The notes beneath the pieces are model-generated. The model worked only from the letters and a program-made list of their open reading frames with translations, did not search any database and was not told the DNA's origin. Source: Syngnathus acus (Eukaryota; Chordata; Actinopteri; Syngnathiformes; Syngnathidae). From it: a stretch of DNA of 64,000 bases. The stretch spans positions 12,773,384 through 12,837,383 of the forward strand of contig NC_051087.1 in the NCBI RefSeq assembly GCF_901709675.1, read 5' to 3'. Of the stretch, positions 57,054 through 64,000 are shown piece after piece (position 1 is the first letter of the stretch; each line of letters starts with the position of its first letter). A program made the translations under genes and the position numbers.

Positions 57054-57994
57054 TGTTGTCGTAAAATGTCCAAATATTCTGCTTTTATTATCCATGCATA
57101 TAAAAGTAGACAAAATGCTTGGTACATTTTTTTTTTTTTTTAGAGAGTTTATATTTTTATGAGATATGCAACATTCTAAATTGCAGGAGTGCTTATTTTT
57201 CTATGGAAACAACTCAGCACTTCTTTTATAATCCAAATAAACAAGCACTCGGGAAAATAAAGGTCAACAATATAAAAAATTATGTCATGAACATATTACC
57301 CACGTGTGACGTAAATTACGCATATTCGCAGCAGAGAAAGAAAGGACGACGCGTCTCGATTGTGTTATCTAAAGTTTATGACTAAACATAGCTGTCATAT
57401 GTCGATGCTAAAAAATATGACCACAAAAGATTTAACGTTACGTCAAACGCGACATATTTTCGTAGCCTACAGCATTAGGTCACGTTGTCTGATCATAAAC
57501 TGCTTCAAAATTCTGCTGCGCTATAGGTGTCGTATAAACGCACCGCTTCAAATGGAAAATATTTCCGTAGTCAGCAATAGTCTTACTTAGAAAGGAATAC
57601 AAACAGAAATGTAAGTATGATGGACTCAATATGGTAAAATAAATACTAACGCACTACCACTTGGGGTTGCTATGGAAGCCGTTTTGGATGTGGTGGGGAT
57701 CAATCGAAACTTTGGACTCTGCATGGGGTCTCTTCGTGGTCTGACTACTCTCGAGTCGGACCGATTTTGCAGAAAATAGCAACGTTAAACTTCAAAACTC
57801 TCATTTAAACGATTTAAATGATGAGAGGCATTGGAACTAATGTAACAATAACCCTTTTCTGAAAATGTATCAAGTCAAAAGTACAGATACTGGTGTTAAA
57901 TGTAACAAATAAAAGCAAAAAGTAGCCTGATGAGTATGCAGTAAGGTAAAAAGTACGGGGGAAAGAACTAATCAAGCACATTGGTACACAGTTA
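57054..57994. other. No gene supported
   Basis: A T-run at 57127-57141 and moderately GC-poor sequence. Open frames are short and lack recognisable motifs. Confidence 0.4.
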
Positions 57995-58375
57995 AGAGGT
58001 TGTGGGTTCAAATCCGCCCTCTGGCCTTCCTACGTGGAGTTTGCATGTTCTCCCTGTGCCTGTGTGGATTTTCTCCGGGTACTCAGGTTTCCTCCGGGTA
58101 CTCAGGTTTCCTCCCCTATTCCAAAAAACCTCCATGGTAGGTCAAGTGAAGAATCTAAATGGTTGTGAATGTGAGTGTGAATGGTCATTTGTCTATATGT
58201 GCCCTGCAATCTGGCACCCATTTCAGGGTTATACGCAACCTCACGCAGTCAGCTGGGTTAGGATTCAGCACCTACGAATTGGTCCAGAGGATGGATGGAT
58301 GGATGGATGGATGGATGGATGGATGGATGGATGGATGGATGGATGGATGGATGGATGGATGGATGGATGGACGGA
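57995..58375 (+). mobile_element. AFC-like SINE with long (GGAT)n tail
   Basis: It has box B GGTTCAAATCC and the body GGAGTTTGCATGTTCTCCC. A short direct duplication of TCCTCCGGGTACTCAGGTT occurs at 58088-58110, and (GGAT)n lies at 58291-58370. It is divergent, hence older. Confidence 0.85.
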
Positions 58376-59676
58376 CAGTGATTAGCGCATCTGCCTCATA
58401 GTCAAGAGGAAGGTCCACTATAGGAACCTCCACTCAGGCCTTCATGTGTAGTTTCCAATTTCTCACCTGGACTTTGGTGGGTTTTTCATGCATGTAACAT
58501 GTTTATTGAATGCTTATTTATTCACTCATTTTCTCTAAGTGTGAGAAAATAATTTATAGACATCTTTTATCAAATAAAATGTTGGGGGGGCTTAACTGGT
58601 GGGCCAATATAACACCCCCTCGGGCTAGTGTAGCGCCATCCCTGTAATTAGAAGTGTTTTGTAGTGTATGATGTGGATTTGTTAGCATGCAGTGGTCACG
58701 TCTGCCTTGTTCTGAAGTTTGGCTTCAATTGTCAGTTGCTCCCTTAAAACAAAAACTCACTTAATTGTGTACGCTTGTTTTTCCATACAACCCCTAGTGA
58801 AAATTACAGAATTATCAGTCTCGGAGAATCTTTATTCAATTGTTTCAATCATGCAACTAAAACTAATCGAGGAAAAATTATCGAATCACTTAATTCTGAG
58901 GAGAAAATTATGAAATTATGGAAAAACAACAACAAATGAACACTTCAAAATGCCACTAATACGTTGTCTGGCTTTTTTTTTATATATAAGAGCTTGCAGT
59001 CTCAGAGGCATAGACTTAATGTGTGATAAACAGAACTCTTCAGCAATCTTGTTGTCAGATCAGTCTCTTGTCCTGGACCATTTCCTTAAACTTTCAACCA
59101 GATAGAAAAGATTTGCAGTTATATCGAGAAATGAACCATTGGCAGGACTTGACATTGGCCGATTGTGTCTTTAAGGAATGTTTTGACAATTTTTACATCA
59201 CGGCTAGATGTGTTATTATCTTGAAAAATTATTTACTCATTCCCGAATGTTTTCTTCAGGCAGTCATTTTCTCAAATCTTTTTGGATTTGTGAATCCTAT
59301 TTCCTCTACGTGGTTTCTAATAGTTCGATCACAGGGGCTTCCATTTGTTCCTCATTTGTTCTGCTGCGCATTTTCTAGTTTCTAGTAAGAGGTTGTTTTA
59401 AATTTTCTGTCTTTACCAAACCAAATCAATTTGTTCTTGGTCCAGATTTTATCACTGTTGATTGTGAATAACCATTTACCTTCATTGAGAAGTTTGCTAA
59501 TCTTCTCCTTTGGTTCTCATGTTGGAGCCATGAGTCATGTTTTATGCAACAGCTCTTCCAAGGTGTGATCACTCCTGTTTAACTGCAGCCAAACAAGCAG
59601 AGCTAATCTGGTGTAGGTGTTAGTTTTGGGAATGGAAATTTACCAGTTGACTCCATGTTTTACCCCCCCCCCCCCC

Positions 59677-59708
<32 letters not shown>

Positions 59709-60696
59709 ACACTTTCCTTGGTGTAAAATGTCAATTGACTACCACAATTGTTTGTTTTGTTTGTGTTGCTTAAATCCAGAAACAAAGTTGCCATTTGAAA
59801 CAGCTAATTCTGTGTCATGTCTGTGCTCTTCTTTTTTTCCCCCTAGAAATTGAAACAACTCGAGATCCTCTGAAACTGCTAATTTGTTGCCAAAGGAGGA
59901 ACGTGCCCTGCGACTGGCTGGCCACCAGTACAGACTGTAACCTCATCTCTCTGGCAAGTCAGTTACATTAGGTTCCAGCTCACACATGACCTTAATTGTA
60001 CATGAGGTATAGAAAATGCATGGAACTTAGCATATTGAAGAAATGGGGTCTGGACCAAATCCAGCAATATGATTGATGAAATAATGTACAATTACCTAGT
60101 TGGTATAGCAGCATGTACGTAAATATTTCATAATGTTTGTCAACCTATTTGGATTCTTTTATACGTATTTATGAGAACTCCCAATTCCAGTGACGTTGGC
60201 ACCCTTATTAAAACCAAATAAAAACAGTACAGTGATTTGCAAACCCATTTTAACCTATAATAACTGATCACAATACAAATAAGATACTAAATGTTCAAGC
60301 TAATGAAAGTTATTTTCTGGCAAATATTCTCTCATTTTGAATATGATGTCCGCAAAAAAAGATGGGATGGGATAACAAACCATTGGGAAAGTGGAGGGAT
60401 GCTGGAAAAAATGGAACATTCCATAGGTGAGCTGGTTAATTGAAAACGGGTGAGTGTCATGATAGGTTACAAAAGAGTTATCCTCAAAAGGCTCAGTTTC
60501 ACTGCTTTGTGAACTACTGTTAACAAATAATCCAACTGTTTAAGAACATTTCAACTGAAACATTGCAATGAATTTAGAGCATTTCATCATCAATTATGGT
60601 CCATAATGTCATTAAGAGACTCAAAGAATCTGGACAAATATTTGCACAGAAATTTTGAATGCTCTTGTTCGTGTGTAATCTGGTTTGCTGTTTCTT
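58376..60696. other. No gene supported
   Basis: Poly-C and CA runs lie at 59664-59712. A reading frame at 59023-59385 has no recognised family and is flanked by ordinary AT-rich DNA. Nothing else was identified. Confidence 0.35.
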
Positions 60697-60822
60697 ATTA
60701 TCCATTCATTCATTCTCTGTTCTACTTATCTTCTTTAGGATTACAGGTGTGCTGGAGTCGCCACGCTGACTTTGGGCAAGGTGGGGTACACCCTAAACTG
60801 GTTGCCAGCCCGTCGCTGTGAG
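60697..60822 (-). mobile_element. Fragment of AFC-like SINE
   Basis: CATTCATTCATTCTCTG, GTGCTGGAGTCGCC and GGTACACCCTAAACTGGTTG on the minus strand match the 3' half of the SINE, diverged. Confidence 0.65.
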
Positions 60823-62873
60823 TTCAATTTTCCTTTTGATGCATTTCATTGCTCAGAGGAAAATCTCTCTTACCTAAACTGACTTGATGATGGCTTTTGA
60901 TTATCCTGATTTATTTTGAACTATCTGTTAAACTCACCCTATAAAATTGTAGGTCAACATTACATGTCCTTAATTTGGACCTATTTCACAACACTGGTGT
61001 TTTTGTTGCCTTTCTTAGAGTGACAGTCAAATATGAACTGTTCTTTTCATGCCCGCTGGGCATATTAAAAGTAATGCCTGGAAGTTGTTAACTTGTAAAT
61101 CTCCACGACAGCGTTCCGCAAAGTTCACTTCTAGTGCCAGGACAGTGCCCATTGTACATTGTTGATTTTCCAAGTTGTGTGTAATGTTTTTAATGTTTGA
61201 TCAGATGACGCCAATGAATTCTGTTACTGTTTAATATGTGCATTCATTGACTTGGCTTTTGATGATATTGTTGCTCAGACTTGTAATCATATTAGAGCAT
61301 GCAATTACGGCACGAGCAGAAAGCCAAAAAGGTAAAAAAATATATAGTAAACGATTGGTTGCCCCTATCTGAAACTGTTCTTTCACACCAAATTCATACA
61401 GGAGTAACCTTGCTTTCTGCACTAACAGAAAAGGCCTTAATTTACCCTAACTGTTCCCAAACAGACAATTGTCCTGAAGTCTTACCAACTTCTTAATGTC
61501 TTAATTCCTGATCAAACGTAGCATTATATGATAGGATGAGTGTGTGTAAGGTGGATATTAACATTGAAATGTTTATCTCACGTGTCAAACTCAAGGCCCG
61601 GGGATCTAGATGTGTTTCAAAGTGAAAGTAGAGAGCTAGGGGTACATTTCTTTCGTGAACTCTATTCTTCAGTGCTGTAGCAACGTTTCTTCCCATGTGA
61701 TTTACTCAATACTTCATGCATTAAACCATATGGAGAGAAACAAGGAGGGCTTTGTGGAAGTCTTGAGAAAGGAGGCACTCACATCCACACAGTACACACC
61801 AATCAAACTGTAAGGGAGCAACACAGTACAGGCAGCCTGAGAGAGATGTTTTTTCCTATGTTGTGAGTGTGTGAGGTTTTTGGTGTGAGGTGTCAGGCTG
61901 GCTGTTCAGTCACTGTCAAACACAACAGGTAGGTGAGATGTTGAGCTAAGATGTTAATTGTATTCCTATGTTATATATACGTACATCTACAATTTATAGT
62001 TATAGTTAGTTATTTTCATTTGGGTAGAGGATGTGAATTGAGTGCAAGTGTTGAATGGAGAAGGTGCTGGTAGTGGGCACTCCAGGACCAGTCACCCACA
62101 TATGGATTGACTTTACATGTGGGCTGGGCCACGCCATGCTTTCTGCTCACAGCTAATTGGCTGTCGGTCGACTGGGTCTTCGGAGCAGTCACCAATCAAG
62201 TCGTAGTGGTCCCCTGTTTTTTTTTTCCACTTTGGCCACTTTGTCACGCCCCCTGGAGAGCTTTATAGGAAAGGCTTGCAGGCCACTTCCAGAGAGTGCC
62301 ACCCTCCCTTCCTTGAGACTGGTCTGTCAGTAAACCACAACTCCTAACTTGCCAGCATTTTATTTGAAACGCCAAACCATTTAAATCAAAACTAAGTACA
62401 ATTTTGGTAGGTTTTTTCTTAGTTTTTTTTTTTTCCTTAGCAGTGTTTAACATCATTCCATTTGAGTGCATGTTTTTATTTTTCCTCTTTGGAAGGACTC
62501 AATCATCTGGTGTGTTCTGTGACCTGTAAGAATAGCATCTCTCTCTTCCACCACCCATCATCACAAAGACCTGAGACGTTCTGTGTAACACCGTTTTGGG
62601 TATGTTTCCTATGTCCTGTTCAGATGCGATGTGCCCTAAATGTTGCTTTCATTTACATTATAATGTATGCATGCTTGTTTGCTTCCGTTTGTCTTCAAGT
62701 TAGAGCAGCACACATAACTATGCTCTAAATAGCCTTGAGTGATAATACTCTTGAGGCCACATAACTAGAGGGTCTCACCAAAGTGTACAGGCAGTTTGCT
62801 TTTTGTGAATTTTATCTCCCAGGGATTATTTCTCACTACTACACTGCTTGGAGTGGGGGATATGTCATTACTA
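60823..62873. other. No gene supported
   Basis: No recognisable coding, RNA or repeat signature apart from short homopolymers. A CACGCCC/TATAGG-rich stretch at 62240-62330 has no clear meaning. Confidence 0.35.
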
Positions 62874-63101
62874 GAATTGCAAATTGTCTTTACTTTTAAT
62901 AATATATATATTTTTTTAAATATTTGACCAGTTTTTACGCATCTGATTTGAAAACAAGTTATTTGTCAGTTTGTTTTGTAGCTTTTACTGTATATAATAT
63001 GAGGTGCTCATTCATTTATTTGGGTTGACAGTCATACTGGCCCTCCGAAAGAAGCTATGACTACAATGCGGCCCGCAAAAAACATGAGTTTGACACCCCT
63101 G
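62874..63101. mobile_element. hAT fragment
   Basis: Same family and same internal start point as 24868-25102 (GTCATTACTAGAATTGC), ending GAGTTTGACACCCCTG. Confidence 0.72.
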
Positions 63102-63223
63102 TACCAAGGTATCAGAACTGTGTGTCCCAATTCTAAACCAAATTTTTAGACTCGACTAAAAATGTCATGGGCTATATGTATTCCAAATAACTTCATAATA
63201 TCTATTAAGATGGAAAATGTGCA

Positions 63224-63225
<2 letters not shown>

Positions 63226-63269
<44 letters not shown>
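63226..63269. repeat. (TA)n microsatellite
   Basis: About 20 TA units. Confidence 0.95.
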
Positions 63270-63271
<2 letters not shown>

Positions 63272-64000
63272 TTTTTTTTTATTTTGTTTTAGTCTTTATG
63301 AGACAAAACACACAGGTCACATTTCACGGAAGCTTTAACACCAATCAGCCGTTTTTTACTTTTTTTATAATGAGCGCAAGTGATTGTATGGAATTTGGCC
63401 ATAGGTGCTAATAGTGGGAAATTACCTATCCACAAGATCACAGGCGTGATGGAGAAGATAGTGAGCAACAGCGGAAAAGTACTGAGACATGTGGCTAGGG
63501 AGGAAGGTATTCATAGATAGTAATAGCTGGGCATTGCCAAGTCACACGTCTGCACCTGTATCAGAGGACATGGCTTATTTAGACAGAGAGTGTCCTCATG
63601 TCTAAAGTTACTCTAGTTACACTGGCAATAAATAAATGCTCTGCCAGCTGTCTGGCAGCCAAATGTTGCCGAAGGTTGCATTGAGCCCTCTGATGCAACA
63701 ACTTCAAATGTCAATTGGTGAAGTCAAACATGCCGTGTATATCCTGTCAACAATACATGTCTAATTGCGGCTGCTCTGTTGGATAAAATACCCTACATAG
63801 AAATTCCCTAAATTTATAAGCAGTCACTTTTTCTGTATTTAAACCTACCTCAAAACCTTGTTTTATACTGAGGAACGTATCCCCCTGATGCATAATTTTT
63901 GCACTCCAGAAGTTCCAATAAAAAATAATATTCCTAAATTCCTTAATCCATCTAGCCCCTTGGTGGTTGTAACAATGTTAAATTTTATTATTGTCGATCT

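Noticed and set aside
58159-58401. Frame with repeated MDGW units
   Set aside because: It is a translation of the (GGAT)n SINE tail.
59023-59385. 120-codon plus-strand frame
   Set aside because: Hydrophobic, no family recognised, no splice or promoter context; may be an antisense transposon relic, but I could not name it.

Overview
The window is vertebrate nuclear DNA, most likely from a ray-finned fish (percomorph teleost). It has split genes with GT-AG introns, tRNA-derived SINEs with (GGAT)n tails, L2/Rex1-like non-LTR retrotransposons, many hAT-type DNA elements with 8-bp target duplications, and long microsatellites. Species cannot be fixed from sequence alone. No prokaryotic genes, rRNA, tRNA genes or CRISPR arrays were seen.

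The only host genes I can support are two tandem, same-strand multidrug and toxin extrusion (MATE, SLC47A) transporter genes. Gene A (16770-27577) has 16 coding exons whose phases all match and add up to a 570-residue protein. Gene B (about 29.9-39.7 kb) has the same exon layout. Its exons 2-16 are open and well spliced, but its first MATE-coding exon is split by an 877-bp non-autonomous hAT element with a perfect 8-bp target duplication. Gene B also uses a GC-AG intron before its last exon. Both proteins keep two glutamates equivalent to human MATE1 Glu273/Glu278. Both appear to lack those equivalent to Glu300 and Glu389.

The gene pair lies between two direct copies of one segment: left copy 1-15283 (cut by the window edge) and right copy 43634-51837. 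The shared parts are nearly identical by eye. Each copy carries insertions that the other lacks, so each serves as the empty-site control for the other. The left copy has a nested non-LTR fragment, an extra LINE, a 1.87-kb hAT, a SINE, a 2.3-kb LINE that itself carries a hAT, a 1.7-kb replaced block and a 0.7-kb hAT-like element. The right copy has a different LINE and a different SINE.

Layout: 1-15.3 kb, left duplicon full of transposons; 15.3-16.8 kb, hAT and upstream region of gene A; 16.8-27.6 kb, gene A with TE-loaded introns; 27.6-29.8 kb, spacer of LINE/SINE remnants and microsatellites; 29.8-39.7 kb, gene B with a TATA/initiator promoter candidate; 39.7-43.6 kb, spacer with a 1.29-kb hAT and a LINE; 43.6-51.8 kb, right duplicon; 51.9-64 kb, gene-free DNA with SINEs, an RTE-like LINE relic and simple repeats.
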